64,000 nucleotides of DNA from contig CAVSPO010000002.1 of the NCBI GenBank assembly GCA_963730005.1, forward strand, positions 10,699 through 74,698. Direction: 5' to 3'. Below the pieces are notes generated by a model. That model was not told the origin of the DNA and ran no database searches. It saw nothing but the letters and a program-made list of their open reading frames with translations. Position numbers and translations under genes: made by a program. Shown piece after piece: positions 8,566-17,270 of this stretch (its first letter is position 1; every line of letters starts with the position of its first letter). The DNA comes from CAVSPO01 sp963730005 (GTDB lineage: Bacteria > Actinomycetota > Actinomycetes > Propionibacteriales > Propionibacteriaceae).

Positions 8566-9462
8566 TCAGACCGGCGTGACCAGTGCGATCACGATCGCGA
8601 TCGTCACGATGCTGGACAGGGTGCTGAGCACCACCGCGGAAGCGGCCATCTCGGGGTCGGACCCGTACTCCCGGGCGAGCATGAACACGTTGACTGCAGT
8701 CGGCATCGCCCAGCACAACACCAGCGAGGCGGTCGTCAGCGCGGGCAGCTGCAGGACGACGGCCACGCCCCAGGCCACCAGCGGCATCACGATGACGCGC
8801 AGCAGGACCGCCAGCGCTGTCGGCGGGCTGGGCTTGAGCGTCGTCGAATGCGCCATCTGGACGCCGAGAGCGACCAACACCATGGGCACGGCCGCACCGG
8901 CCAGCATGGCGGCACCCCGGGTGACGCCGACGGGCAGCGCGATGTCGAGGAGCCGGATCAGGGGGGCGGCCACCAGAGCCCAGGACACCGGCAGCTTGAG
9001 CACCGTCAGCATGGCCTGCCCCAGACTTTCCTTGGCCCCCAGCAGGGCAGGACCCACCGTGAAGACGACCACCACCGAAACCAGGAACAGCACGATGGCC
9101 TGGTCGAAGCCTGCCTGTCCCAGGGCCAGCAACGCGATGGGCAACCCGAAGTTGCCGTTGTTTCCCAGGATGACGCAGCCCACCACGCCACGTCGGGTGG
9201 CGGACGGAGAGCGCGGGGTCGCCAACCAGGCCAGCGCCGCCCCGATCGCGGTGACGATCAGGTAGCCGCCGGCCAGCCCGGCGACCTCGGAGACCGAGAT
9301 GGGCGTGTTGAGCAGGCTGTCGAACACCAGCAGCGGCGTCAAGCCGTAGAGATTGATCTTGCCGATGGTGTCTGCATCCAGCGGGAACGCCTTGGCCAGC
9401 GCGAAACCGGTGGCCGCGATCAGCACCACCGGCAGGATCACCTCCAGCAGGGCGCTCAGCAT
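8566..9462 (-). CDS. AEC-family (auxin efflux carrier-like) transporter
   Basis: A 298-residue membrane protein with about ten helices in two inverted halves. The N-terminal half has GFALAKAFPLDADTIGKINLYGLTPLLVF. The centre carries GCVILGNNGNFGLPIALL, the conserved asparagine-containing crossover of the AEC fold, and the end carries AMPTAVNVFMLAREYG. Bacterial AEC proteins move malate or other organic anions; the substrate is unknown here. The open frame extends to 9591, but membrane homology begins at the ATG at 9462. Divergent from the threonine aldolase gene. Confidence 0.85.
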   Translation of the reverse strand: MLSALLEVILPVVLIAATGFALAKAFPLDADTIGKINLYGLTPLLVFDSLLNTPISVSEVAGLAGGYLIVTAIGAALAWLATPRSPSATRRGVVGCVILGNNGNFGLPIALLALGQAGFDQAIVLFLVSVVVVFTVGPALLGAKESLGQAMLTVLKLPVSWALVAAPLIRLLDIALPVGVTRGAAMLAGAAVPMVLVALGVQMAHSTTLKPSPPTALAVLLRVIVMPLVAWGVAVVLQLPALTTASLVLCWAMPTAVNVFMLAREYGSDPEMAASAVVLSTLSSIVTIAIVIALVTPV

Positions 9463-9589
9463 GGCGATGGTCCGGGGGTTGGCACCGTCCCAGTCTAGGT
9501 AGCTCCGAGCAGCCGTCGGCGCCGGTTCAGAACCGGCACAAGCACTACCCTGATGCGAGGCCGACCCGCGAGCGACAGGATCTGAACCC

Positions 9590-10633
9590 ATGCAGCACTT
9601 CGAATCCGATTACCTGGAAGGGGCTCACCCCCGTCTGTTGGAGAGGCTGGCGGCGGCCAATTTCGAGAAACTGCCGGGCTATGGTGCCGACCATCACTGC
9701 CAGTCCGCCAGGGAACGGCTGCGGGTCGCCTGCAACGCCCCGACGGCCCAGATCACGTTCCTGGTGGGCGGCACCCAGGCGAACTCCACGGTGATCGACG
9801 CACTGCTGCGCAGCTGGCAGGGGGTCGTCGCGGCTGACACCGGCCACATTGCCACCCACGAGGCCGGGGCCGTGGAGGCATTCGGGCACAAGGTACTGAC
9901 GCTGCCGGCGGTGGACGGCAAACTGATGGCCGCGCAGGTGCAGGCGTATCTGGACGCGTTCTGGGATGACGCCAACCACGAGCACATGGTGGAACCGGGG
10001 CTGGTCTACATCAGCCACCCCACCGAGTACGGCACCCTCTACACCCTCGATGAGCTGACCGCACTGCACCGGGTCTGCCAGGCCCGCGGCATCCCGCTGT
10101 TCTGCGACGGCGCCCGGCTCGGCTACGGGCTGGCGGCCCGCGGCACCGACGTGACGCTGCCCGCGTTGGCCGCCGCCACCGACGTCTTCACCATCGGCGG
10201 CACCAAGGTGGGGGCCCTGTTCGGCGAGGCCGTGGTGTTCACGGACCCCGCGTTGGTCAGCCATTTCACCACCATCACCAAGCGGCACGGTGGCCTGCTG
10301 GCCAAGGGCTGGCTGCTCGGGCTGCAGTTCGACGCGCTGTTCGAGCCGGCGCACGACTCCGACGAGCCGCTCTATCTGGCGATCAGCCGCCACGCCATCG
10401 ATCAGGCGATGCGGCTACGGGAGGCGCTGCTGGCGAAGGGCTACCCACTGTTCATCGACTCCCCCACCAACCAGCAGTTCGTGGTGCTGGACGACGCCAA
10501 GCTGACCGACCTCGCCGAACACGTCACCTTCGGTTTCTGGGAGAAGTTCGACGCCGACCGGACCGTGGTCCGGTTCGCCACCAGCTGGGCCACCCGCACC
10601 GAGGACGTCGACGCCCTGATCGCGCTGCTGTAG
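9590..10633 (+). CDS. Threonine aldolase family PLP enzyme (low-specificity type)
   Basis: A 347-residue fold-type I PLP enzyme. FLVGGTQANSTVIDALL and GHIATHEAGAVEAFGHKV are the usual substrate and PLP-ring segments. PLFCDGARLGYG holds the PLP-binding aspartate, and TIGGTKVGALFGEA contains the Schiff-base lysine. Such enzymes cleave L-threonine or L-allo-threonine to glycine and acetaldehyde, feeding glycine metabolism. The start ATG at 9590 agrees with the family N-terminus (FESDYLEGAHP). Ends 42 bp before a convergent transporter, separated by a hairpin. Confidence 0.88.
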   Translation: MQHFESDYLEGAHPRLLERLAAANFEKLPGYGADHHCQSARERLRVACNAPTAQITFLVGGTQANSTVIDALLRSWQGVVAADTGHIATHEAGAVEAFGHKVLTLPAVDGKLMAAQVQAYLDAFWDDANHEHMVEPGLVYISHPTEYGTLYTLDELTALHRVCQARGIPLFCDGARLGYGLAARGTDVTLPALAAATDVFTIGGTKVGALFGEAVVFTDPALVSHFTTITKRHGGLLAKGWLLGLQFDALFEPAHDSDEPLYLAISRHAIDQAMRLREALLAKGYPLFIDSPTNQQFVVLDDAKLTDLAEHVTFGFWEKFDADRTVVRFATSWATRTEDVDALIALL

Positions 10634-10651
10634 CTCGCCGACGACCGGTCG

Positions 10652-10671
10652 CGGCCGGCGCTCGCCGGCCG
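10652..10671. terminator. Bidirectional hairpin between convergent genes
   Basis: CGGCCGGCG and CGCCGGCCG form a near-perfect 9-bp GC stem between the threonine aldolase stop and the EamA transporter stop. The tiny loop implies fraying at the tip. Confidence 0.6.
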
Positions 10672-10675
10672 GGCG

Positions 10676-11587
10676 TCAATCGTCGTCGAGGGTCACGTGG
10701 GAGGCAGTGCTCTCCGGTGGCCTCCGTTCGGGCTTGCCGAGCACGATGGCCGGCACCACCACCAGCGCCGCGCCCAGGATGGCCAGGATGGACAGTCGCT
10801 CACCGAACAACGCGGCCGCCAGAAAAGCGGCCACCACGGGTTCGGTGCTGGTGATCACACTGGCGCGGGTGGCGGACATTCGTCGCAGACCGATGCTGTG
10901 CACCAGATAGGCCAACCAGCTGGTCAGCACGCCCAACAGCACCAGGTAAGCCATGGCGGTCGGCGACTTGGGTGCGAAATCGATGAATGGAACCAGCACC
11001 AGGGCACCGACCGGCATCACGATGCAGTACAACGCGGGAGTGGCGTAGCGGACGAAGAACACCTTGCCGTACAGGTAGTAGGTGCTGTAGCTGAGCCCGG
11101 AGAGCAACCCCAGCCCGATCGCCAGGGGCCCGACGTTGACGCCTTGACCGCCGCCGAGGCTGATCAAGGCGACGCCCGCCATCGTGACGGCGACGGCAAA
11201 CAGGTTGCGTAGCCGCAGCCTCTCGGCGAGCAGCAACCAGCTCAGCACCACCACGAAGGCCGGCGCGGTGTACTGCATGACGGACGCGAGGCTGGCGCCG
11301 CCGACCTGGACACCTGTCTGGTAGACGGCGTTGAACGCGCCCACACCGATGACCGCGTAACCGATCGTGAAGGCCAGGTCGCGCCCGCGTGGCGGTTTCA
11401 GCCGTTGCACGCCGGCCTGCACGCTGAAGGCCACTCCACCGATGGCCGACCGCCAGAACGCGACCTCCAGGGCCGAGATGCCCTCGCCCTGGGCCAGCTT
11501 GCCGAAGATACCCATGGTGGCCCACAGCACTGCCCCCGCGACGACGAACACTGGCGCAGGGAACCGTTCGATCAATCTCCGGCTCAT
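10676..11587 (-). CDS. EamA/DMT-family transporter (second paralogue)
   Basis: A 303-residue ten-helix EamA protein. It opens with PVFVVAGAVLWATMGIFGKLA, carries SVMQYTAPAFVVVLSWLLLAERL at the end of the first repeat and ITSTEPVVAAFLAAALFGERLS in the second, both standard EamA signatures. Probably a metabolite exporter at the cytoplasmic membrane; substrate unknown. It is not closely similar to the other EamA gene in this window apart from family motifs. The upstream 250 bp, shared with the divergent hydrolase, contains a direct repeat. Confidence 0.85.
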   Translation of the reverse strand: MSRRLIERFPAPVFVVAGAVLWATMGIFGKLAQGEGISALEVAFWRSAIGGVAFSVQAGVQRLKPPRGRDLAFTIGYAVIGVGAFNAVYQTGVQVGGASLASVMQYTAPAFVVVLSWLLLAERLRLRNLFAVAVTMAGVALISLGGGQGVNVGPLAIGLGLLSGLSYSTYYLYGKVFFVRYATPALYCIVMPVGALVLVPFIDFAPKSPTAMAYLVLLGVLTSWLAYLVHSIGLRRMSATRASVITSTEPVVAAFLAAALFGERLSILAILGAALVVVPAIVLGKPERRPPESTASHVTLDDD

Positions 11588-11724
11588 CGGGGATCAGCCA
11601 CGCATCTGGCAAAGCGGTCCGTCGGCCACGGGATCGGTTCGAGAATGGGCACGCTTTGCATCCTAGGGGTCGGTGCGCCGGGAGCATCTTTGCGTCCCCC
11701 TGGCTTGGGACAACGGGCTGGTCA

Positions 11725-11780
11725 GCGCGGAATACTGCGGCGCCGAATGGCCTCGGCGCGGAATACCGTGGCGCCGAATA
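11725..11780. repeat. Two 25-bp direct repeats upstream of the hydrolase gene
   Basis: Units at 11725-11749 and 11756-11780 (31-bp period, three helical turns) share 22 of 25 bases around the cores GCGCGGAATAC and GGCGCCGAAT. They end 57 bp before the hydrolase ATG and could be tandem activator sites on one face of the helix. Confidence 0.5.
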
Positions 11781-11837
11781 GCATTGTGGAGTCAGGAACG
11801 GTGAACGGCCCCGTCCATCCGCGAGCAGAGGCGATTC

Positions 11838-12665
11838 ATGACAGCGAACAGCACCCCCGAAATCGGCCAGCGCGTCCAGCTCGGCGACGTGACGGTCAAC
11901 TACCACGACATCGGCCAGGGCGACCCGGTGATGCTCATCCATGGGTCCGGCCCCGGCGTCAGCAGCTGGGTGAACTGGGGCAAGGTTGCCCCGATCCTGT
12001 CGCAGAAGTTCCGGCTGATCATGCCCGACATGATCGGCTTCGGTTACACCGAGGCCCCCGAGTCCAGGTTCAACCTGGACGCCTGGGTGGGCGAGGTGAT
12101 CGACCTGGCCGACCACCTCGGCATCGAGAAGTTCAAACTGATCGGCAACAGCTTCGGCGGCTCGCTGGCGTTGCACGTCGCCAAGCGCCACCCCGACCGG
12201 GTCAGCCGCGCCGTCCTGATGGGGCCCGGCGTGCGGCGACCGATCAGCGAGGGGCTGGACGCGGTGTGGGGCTATGAGCCGTCGGTTGAGAGCATGACCC
12301 ATCTGGTCAAGAACGTCTTCGTCGCAGACCCGGCCTCGGTGGCCGATGAGCTGGGCGAGATGCGTTACCGGGCCTCCATCCGTCCGACCGTGCAGGAGCG
12401 CTACTCGGCACTGTTCCCGGCGCCGCGGCAACGCTGGCTGGACGCACTTGGCATGTCGGACGAAGAGCTGGCCACCATCGAGACCCCGATCCTGATCATC
12501 CAGGGCCGCCAAGACAAGGTGCTGCCCAAGGAAGGTGCCATCGAGCTGGAGAGCAAGCTGCCGCGGGCCAACCTGCTGATCGTCGACCACGCCGGGCACT
12601 GGGTGCAGATCGAGCAGACCAGCGCGTTCTGCGAGGCGGCCACGTTCTTCCTCTCCGCCGACTAG
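11838..12665 (+). CDS. Alpha/beta hydrolase, meta-cleavage product hydrolase-like
   Basis: A 275-residue alpha/beta hydrolase. The oxyanion motif is HGSGPGVSSW, the nucleophile elbow GNSFGG (serine), the acid is in ILIIQGRQDKVLP, and the histidine in DHAGHWVQIEQ. Together with PDMIGFGYTEAP this resembles the BphD/DmpD/TodF enzymes that hydrolyse C-C bonds of 2-hydroxymuconic semialdehyde-type ring-fission products. No other aromatic-catabolism gene is nearby, so the exact substrate is open and other carbon-carbon or ester hydrolases remain possible. The ATG is preceded by only a weak purine stretch. Confidence 0.85.
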   Translation: MTANSTPEIGQRVQLGDVTVNYHDIGQGDPVMLIHGSGPGVSSWVNWGKVAPILSQKFRLIMPDMIGFGYTEAPESRFNLDAWVGEVIDLADHLGIEKFKLIGNSFGGSLALHVAKRHPDRVSRAVLMGPGVRRPISEGLDAVWGYEPSVESMTHLVKNVFVADPASVADELGEMRYRASIRPTVQERYSALFPAPRQRWLDALGMSDEELATIETPILIIQGRQDKVLPKEGAIELESKLPRANLLIVDHAGHWVQIEQTSAFCEAATFFLSAD

Positions 12666-12765
12666 CCGTCGTCACGGAAGCTTCACAGACTCCACCCGTT
12701 GCGCTTCACACCCGACTGGCTGAATTGAGACATCCGCCAGTACGGCGCAACGAATGGAGACCATC

Positions 12766-13524
12766 ATGAAGAGCACCAGCACCATCCCCACCCACCGCCG
12801 CCTGTCCACCATGGCTGTCGGCGCCGCTGCTGCCCTGATCATGGGCGGCTTCGGGCTGAGCGCTGCGCACGCCGAGACAACGCCCGCTGCACCGGTGACG
12901 GCGTCGGCAAACCAGACGGCTTCGGCGACGCTGGCCGAGAACCTGGCCTTCAGCCGCGAAGAGGAACGCCTCGCCCGCGACCTCTACCAGCTGTTCGCAG
13001 ACACCTACGACCAGGCTCGTCCCTTCAGCAACATCGTGAAGTCCGAGCAGCGTCACTTCGACGCGGTCGGCACCCTGCTCAAGACCTACGGTCTGGACGA
13101 CCCGTCCGAGGGCCGCGCGCCCGGCAGCTACGCCGAGCCGGAGCTGCAGAAGCTGTACGACGAATGGAAGGCCCAAGGCTTGACGTCGCAGGCCGAGGCG
13201 CTCAAGGTCGGCATCGACCTTGAGACTCGCGACATCGCCGACCTGAGGGCCCAGATCGCCGAGACCACCGAGGCGGACGCCAAGAGGGTTTTCGGCAACC
13301 TGTTGAACGGCTCGGAGAACCACCTGAAGGCGTTCACCAACGCCTCCGAGGGCAGGCAGGGTGGCTCCGGTGGCGGCTCGGGCAACGGCCAGCAGAACGG
13401 CCAAGGCAACGGTCCTCGCGCTGGTCAGGGCGCTGGCCAGGGAAACCGCCAGGGCGCGGGTCCGGCTGACGGCACCGGCTACGGACCCACCGGCGACCGG
13501 CCGGCCGACTGCCCCAACCAGTGA
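12766..13524 (+). CDS. Secreted DUF2202 (ferritin-like) protein with Gly/Gln/Asn-rich tail
   Basis: About 252 residues. A Sec signal peptide ends near AHAETTP. The DUF2202 core follows, with glutamate/histidine helices FSREEERLARDLYQLF and SEQRHFDAVGTLLKTYG. These carry the carboxylates expected of a four-helix ferritin-like bundle that could bind metal. The last 70 residues are a low-complexity tail of GQ/GN/GAG repeats. ATG at 12766 is used because GGAGA sits six bases upstream; an earlier ATG at 12754 overlaps that site. It is immediately upstream of a two-component system, which may regulate it. Biochemical function of the family is unknown. Confidence 0.8.
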   Translation: MKSTSTIPTHRRLSTMAVGAAAALIMGGFGLSAAHAETTPAAPVTASANQTASATLAENLAFSREEERLARDLYQLFADTYDQARPFSNIVKSEQRHFDAVGTLLKTYGLDDPSEGRAPGSYAEPELQKLYDEWKAQGLTSQAEALKVGIDLETRDIADLRAQIAETTEADAKRVFGNLLNGSENHLKAFTNASEGRQGGSGGGSGNGQQNGQGNGPRAGQGAGQGNRQGAGPADGTGYGPTGDRPADCPNQ

Positions 13525-13529
13525 CCGGC

Positions 13530-13569
13530 TGCGATGGGCCCGCCTGAGCTGTCAGGCGGGCCCATCGCA
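13530..13569 (+). terminator. Perfect 18-bp hairpin terminator
   Basis: Arms 13530-13547 and 13552-13569 pair perfectly around the loop GCTG, six bases after the DUF2202 stop. The two-component system downstream therefore probably has its own promoter. Confidence 0.85.
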
Positions 13570-13612
13570 CGCCTGCGTCCCTCTAAGCTGGCCACAGAGC
13601 AAGGAGTAGCCG

Positions 13613-14320
13613 TTGAAACGCCGCATTCTGATCGTCGATGACGAGCCGCAGATCCGGACCATTCTGCGGGGCTACTTCGTCGCCGACGGCTTCGACGTCG
13701 TCGAAGCCGGCAGTGGCGCCGAGGCGCTGCAACTGGCCGGTGAGGGCGTCGACCTGGTGCTTCTTGACGTCGGGCTGCCCGACATCGACGGCCTGCAGGT
13801 GCTGACCACCCTGCGCCAGAGCTCTGACGTCTACGTCATCCTGGTCACCGCGCGCGCTGAGGAGGTCGACAAGCTGGTCGGGCTGAGCGTCGGGGCGGAC
13901 GATTACATCACCAAGCCGTTCAGCCCCCGCGAGGTGGTGGCCCGGGTGCGGACCATCCTGCGCCGGCCGCGCAACGACGACCAGGCGCCCGCGTCCGAGG
14001 GGGTCCTCGCGTTCGACGGTCTGGTGATCGACGAGCCGCGCCGCACGCTGACCGTTGAGGGGCGCGAGGTGACGCTGACCAGTCTGGAGTTCGACCTGTT
14101 GGTGGCCCTGGCCCAGTCACCGGGCCGGGTGTTCAGCCGCACCCAGCTGCTGGAGAAGGTCTGGGGCTACGACTTCTACGGCGACGAGAGAGTGGTCGAC
14201 GTGCACATCCGCAACATGCGCAAGATGCTGGGCGACGATGCCAGCAACCCGCACGTGATCGGCACCGTCCGTGGTGTCGGCTACCGGCTGCTGCTGGAGC
14301 CCAGGAAGGGTTCGCGATGA
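13613..14320 (+). CDS. OmpR/PhoB-family response regulator
   Basis: A 235-residue response regulator. The receiver has the acidic pair DDE at the N-terminus, phospho-acceptor Asp52 in LLDVGLPDIDG, and the conserved Lys in TKPFSP. A winged-helix DNA-binding domain follows (about 135-230) with LTSLEFDLLVALAQSPGRVF and DVHIRNMRKMLG...GVGYR. Start is TTG at 13613 with AAGGAG six bases upstream. It overlaps the kinase gene by four bases (ATGA), so the two are translationally coupled. Likely target includes the adjacent DUF2202 gene, by position only. Confidence 0.92.
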   Translation: MKRRILIVDDEPQIRTILRGYFVADGFDVVEAGSGAEALQLAGEGVDLVLLDVGLPDIDGLQVLTTLRQSSDVYVILVTARAEEVDKLVGLSVGADDYITKPFSPREVVARVRTILRRPRNDDQAPASEGVLAFDGLVIDEPRRTLTVEGREVTLTSLEFDLLVALAQSPGRVFSRTQLLEKVWGYDFYGDERVVDVHIRNMRKMLGDDASNPHVIGTVRGVGYRLLLEPRKGSR

Positions 14321-15474
14321 CCGGTCGCCGGCCGGGAGCGAGCCTGACGCTGCGTTTCGTCTCCAGCCATGTCCTGGTGGCCCTGGCCGCCACCGCGACG
14401 GTCTACCTGGTGGTTCGGTTGACCGCCCCGGCCCTGTTCGATCAGGAGCTTCGCCGCGGCACGCGGCAGAGCCCGGGCTCCGGGCCCGGTCGCGGAGGCG
14501 GCTCCGGGTCCGGGAATGCCCAGCTGATCCACGACCAGTTCCTGAATGCCCTCACCAACGCCGTCCTGATCGGTGCCCTGGCCGGGGCGTTGATCGCGGT
14601 GCTGCTGGGTATTTTCGCGGCGCGACGGCTGGTGCGCCCGATCAACCAGGTCCGGCAGGCAACTCGCGAGATGGCCCGGGGCAACTACCGGGTGCAGGTG
14701 CCCGCGCCGAAAGCTGCCGAGCTCGCCGAGCTGGCCGGCGACGTGGGCCGGCTGGGGCATTCGCTGGCCGACACGGAGGCGCGGCGCACTCGGCTGCTGG
14801 GCGAGGTGGCCCACGAGATGCGCACCCCGTTGACCGTGATCGACGGCTATCTGGAAGCCATGACCGACGGTGTGATGCCGGCCACCCAGACCGAGTTCGC
14901 CCAGCTGCAGGCCGAGGTGCGTCGTCTCACCCGGCTGTCCGACGACCTGAGCGCACTGTCGCGCGCCGAGGAGGGACGCGTCGAGCTCAAGCTCGCCGAC
15001 GTTGATCTGGCGCAGGTGGCGGGACGGGCGGCCGACCGGCTGCGCGCCCAGGCGGAGGACGCCGGTCTGGGCCTGACGGTGACCGGCGTCGGCCCGCTGC
15101 AGGTACAGGCGGACGCCGACAGGATGGCCCAGGTGGTCACCAACCTGGTCGGCAACGCCATCCGGGCGACCCCGCAGGGTGGTGCCATCACCGTGGCCAG
15201 CAGCATTCGCGGGAACAATGCCGTGGTGCAGGTGAGCGACACCGGCGAAGGGCTGGCGTCCGACGACCTGGAGAAGGTCTTCGAGCGCTTCTACCGGGTG
15301 CCGGGGCGGCGTCGCTCCCCCGGTGAGACGGGGTCGGGCATCGGCCTGACCATCAGCCGCGGCCTGGTGGAACGCCAGAACGGCACCCTGACGGCTGCGT
15401 CCGACGGGCCCGGCCGGGGCGCCACCTTCACCATCACGCTGCCACTGCGCGGGACCCCGCGCACGACGGGATAG
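14317..15474 (+). CDS. Membrane sensor histidine kinase
   Basis: A 385-residue kinase with helices at about 15-38 and 82-103 flanking a short Gly/Ser-rich extracytoplasmic segment of roughly 45 residues, followed by HAMP (104-155). HisKA contains GEVAHEMRTPLTV with phospho-acceptor His166. HATPase has NLVGNAIRAT, DTGEGL and GSGIGLTISRGLV. The tiny sensor loop suggests it senses envelope stress or membrane/protein partners rather than a small ligand. Partner of the response regulator directly upstream. Confidence 0.92.
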   Translation: MTGRRPGASLTLRFVSSHVLVALAATATVYLVVRLTAPALFDQELRRGTRQSPGSGPGRGGGSGSGNAQLIHDQFLNALTNAVLIGALAGALIAVLLGIFAARRLVRPINQVRQATREMARGNYRVQVPAPKAAELAELAGDVGRLGHSLADTEARRTRLLGEVAHEMRTPLTVIDGYLEAMTDGVMPATQTEFAQLQAEVRRLTRLSDDLSALSRAEEGRVELKLADVDLAQVAGRAADRLRAQAEDAGLGLTVTGVGPLQVQADADRMAQVVTNLVGNAIRATPQGGAITVASSIRGNNAVVQVSDTGEGLASDDLEKVFERFYRVPGRRRSPGETGSGIGLTISRGLVERQNGTLTAASDGPGRGATFTITLPLRGTPRTTG

Positions 15475-15483
15475 TTGCGCGCG

Positions 15484-15513
15484 GCGCCCGGTCGGGGCTG
15501 CGTTACCGGGCGC
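15484..15513. terminator. Bidirectional terminator overlapping a stop codon
   Basis: GCGCCCGGT (15484-15492) pairs perfectly with ACCGGGCGC (15505-15513) around a 12-base loop. It lies between the kinase stop and the convergent thioredoxin-like gene, including the latter's last codons. Confidence 0.65.
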
Positions 15514-15739
15514 TCAGCAGCTTGGCGATCTCGTCGGCCTTGGGGACCCGACCCGACACCAGGACTTCCTCGTCGACCACCAGGCCGGGAGTGCGCATGA
15601 TCCCGTAGCCGGCGATGGCGGCGTAGTCGGTGACCTTCTCGATGGTGGCGTCCAGCCCGAGCTTGTCGACGGCCTCGCGGGCCTGCTTCTCAAGGTTGAT
15701 GCAGTTCGCGCAACCGGAGCCGAGGATCTTGATGTGCAT
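15503..15739 (-). CDS. Small thioredoxin-fold redox protein (CxxC)
   Basis: A 78-residue thioredoxin-like protein. The active-site pair is GSGCANCINLE at residues 8-18 and the cis-proline region is IMRTPGLVVDEEV. This is the 'redox-active disulfide protein 2' type of mini-thioredoxin that commonly accompanies YraQ-family permeases. It is the last gene of the arsR-permease-thioredoxin unit and may pass electrons to, or deliver a thiol-bound metal(loid) to, the permease. Target unknown. Confidence 0.85.
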   Translation of the reverse strand: MHIKILGSGCANCINLEKQAREAVDKLGLDATIEKVTDYAAIAGYGIMRTPGLVVDEEVLVSGRVPKADEIAKLLSAR

Positions 15740-15806
15740 GTTGCTTCCTTTCGTCAGGGGTGAACGAGTCCGTCAGTGGTACAGGTCCGTCAGGGGGATG
15801 AGTCCG

Positions 15807-16859
15807 TCAGGCGTAGATGAAGTTGAAGAGGTAACCGACCACCATGATTCCCACGGCGACGGAGGCAAAGAACAGGGCCAGCAGCTTCGGCTTGAGGACG
15901 CGTCGCAGCATCACCGCTTCCGGGATGGATATTGCGATGGCGCTCATCATCAAGGCCATCACGGTCCCCAGCGGCAGACCCTTGCTCCACAACGCCTCAC
16001 CGATCGGCACCACGCCGCCGCCATTGACGTACAGAGGTGCGCCAGCCAGCACCGCCAGCGGGACGGCGAACGGGTTGCCTACCCCAGCGTGGGTGGCAAA
16101 GAAGTCGGTTGGCACCCAGCCGTGGATGGCAGCGCCGATGGCGACGCCGAGCAGCACCCACTTCCAGACCTTGACAAAGATGTCCTTTGACTCGTCAATG
16201 GCTACGTCGACGCGCTCCTGCAGGGTGGGGACATGCCCCTCGGCGCGCAGCGCGCCGAGCTTGGTCTGGAACACCATCGGCTCCACCCATTTGTCCAGGT
16301 CGAAGCGGCTGAACACGAAACCGATCACGATGGCGATCACCGAACCGGCAAGCACGTAGGCGCCTGCCACGTCCCACCCGAACTGGTCGCCGATCAGAAT
16401 GGCGGCCGTTTCGCTGACCAGCGGCGAGGCGATCAGGAAGGTGAGGGTGATGGACAGCGGGATGCCGACGGCCACGAATCCCATGAACAGCGGGATCGAC
16501 GAGCAACTGCAGAACGGGGTGACCACGCCCAGCACGACGGCCAGCACCAGGCCGACGAACAGGCCCCGGCCCTCCAGGAAAGTCCGCGCACGGTCGAGGT
16601 CGAGACTGGCCCGCAGCAGGCCGATCACGAACATCAGACCGGTGAGCAGCAGCAGGATCTTGACGGTGTCGTAGCTGAAGAAGTGCAGCGCGCCGCCGAG
16701 CCGACTGTTCAGGTCGAGGCCGAGCACCGAGCCGTAAAGCCAGTCCCACAGCGGTTTGTTGAGGCTGTAGGCGCCAGCCCAGACGACTGCGGCGGCCGCC
16801 AATTTGGCGATCAGGGGCAGCGAGCTGGTCTTGACGGGGGGTTGCTTGGTGGTGGTCAT
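15807..16859 (-). CDS. YraQ/DUF318-family permease
   Basis: A 350-residue membrane protein with about eight helices. It contains the family's cysteine motif VVTPFCSCSSIPLF and the paired ASPLVSETAAIL and VNGGGVVPIGEAL segments in the two repeat halves. Members are found beside ArsR regulators and are proposed to export arsenic species or other thiol-reactive compounds, but the substrate is not proved. Its ATG overlaps the ArsR stop codon (ATGA), and the mini-thioredoxin follows 67 bp downstream. Confidence 0.87.
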   Translation of the reverse strand: MTTTKQPPVKTSSLPLIAKLAAAAVVWAGAYSLNKPLWDWLYGSVLGLDLNSRLGGALHFFSYDTVKILLLLTGLMFVIGLLRASLDLDRARTFLEGRGLFVGLVLAVVLGVVTPFCSCSSIPLFMGFVAVGIPLSITLTFLIASPLVSETAAILIGDQFGWDVAGAYVLAGSVIAIVIGFVFSRFDLDKWVEPMVFQTKLGALRAEGHVPTLQERVDVAIDESKDIFVKVWKWVLLGVAIGAAIHGWVPTDFFATHAGVGNPFAVPLAVLAGAPLYVNGGGVVPIGEALWSKGLPLGTVMALMMSAIAISIPEAVMLRRVLKPKLLALFFASVAVGIMVVGYLFNFIYA

Positions 16860-17254
16860 CGAACGCTCCTGACCCCGTCGGCCGCGACGGCCTCGTCGGC
16901 CGCGACGGCCTCGTCGGCCCCGTCGCCACAGCCGGACCCGGCTGTGGCAGCTGTCGGGATGGCGGCGTGCAGCCGCTGCAAGGCATCGGGGGCCAGCTCG
17001 TAGTCCATCCAGCGGCCACGGCGAGTGGCGATCACCAGATCGGCGTCACGCAGCACCTTGAGGTGATAGCTGAGCAGGTTGGCCGGGATCGGCGGCTCGG
17101 TCTGCATGTTGCACACGCAGCTCTTGCCGGCGGTGGCCAGGCGATCAATCAGGCCCAGCCTGATCGGGTCGGCGACGCAGCCCAGAAGTGCCGCGTTCTC
17201 ACCCATGTCGACCACACGGGTCTCATCCGCGCCGGACTGAACCGCAGCGGCCAT
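16856..17254 (-). CDS. ArsR-family transcriptional repressor
   Basis: About 132 residues from the ATG at 17254. The winged helix shows LGCVADPIRLGLIDRLATAGKSCVCNMQ, where the CVC pair matches the metal(loid)-binding loop of ArsR-type sensors, then LLSYHLKVLRDADLVIATRRGRWMDYEL. The C-terminus is Ala/Asp-rich and encoded by a GC-rich triplet-like repeat near 16870-16915. The frame also opens at a GTG at 17317, but that would include the presumed operator. It overlaps the permease start by four bases. Expected to derepress the operon on arsenite or similar thiophilic metals. Confidence 0.87.
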   Translation of the reverse strand: MAAAVQSGADETRVVDMGENAALLGCVADPIRLGLIDRLATAGKSCVCNMQTEPPIPANLLSYHLKVLRDADLVIATRRGRWMDYELAPDALQRLHAAIPTAATAGSGCGDGADEAVAADEAVAADGVRSVR

Positions 17255-17270
17255 GCCCAATTCAGGGCTT

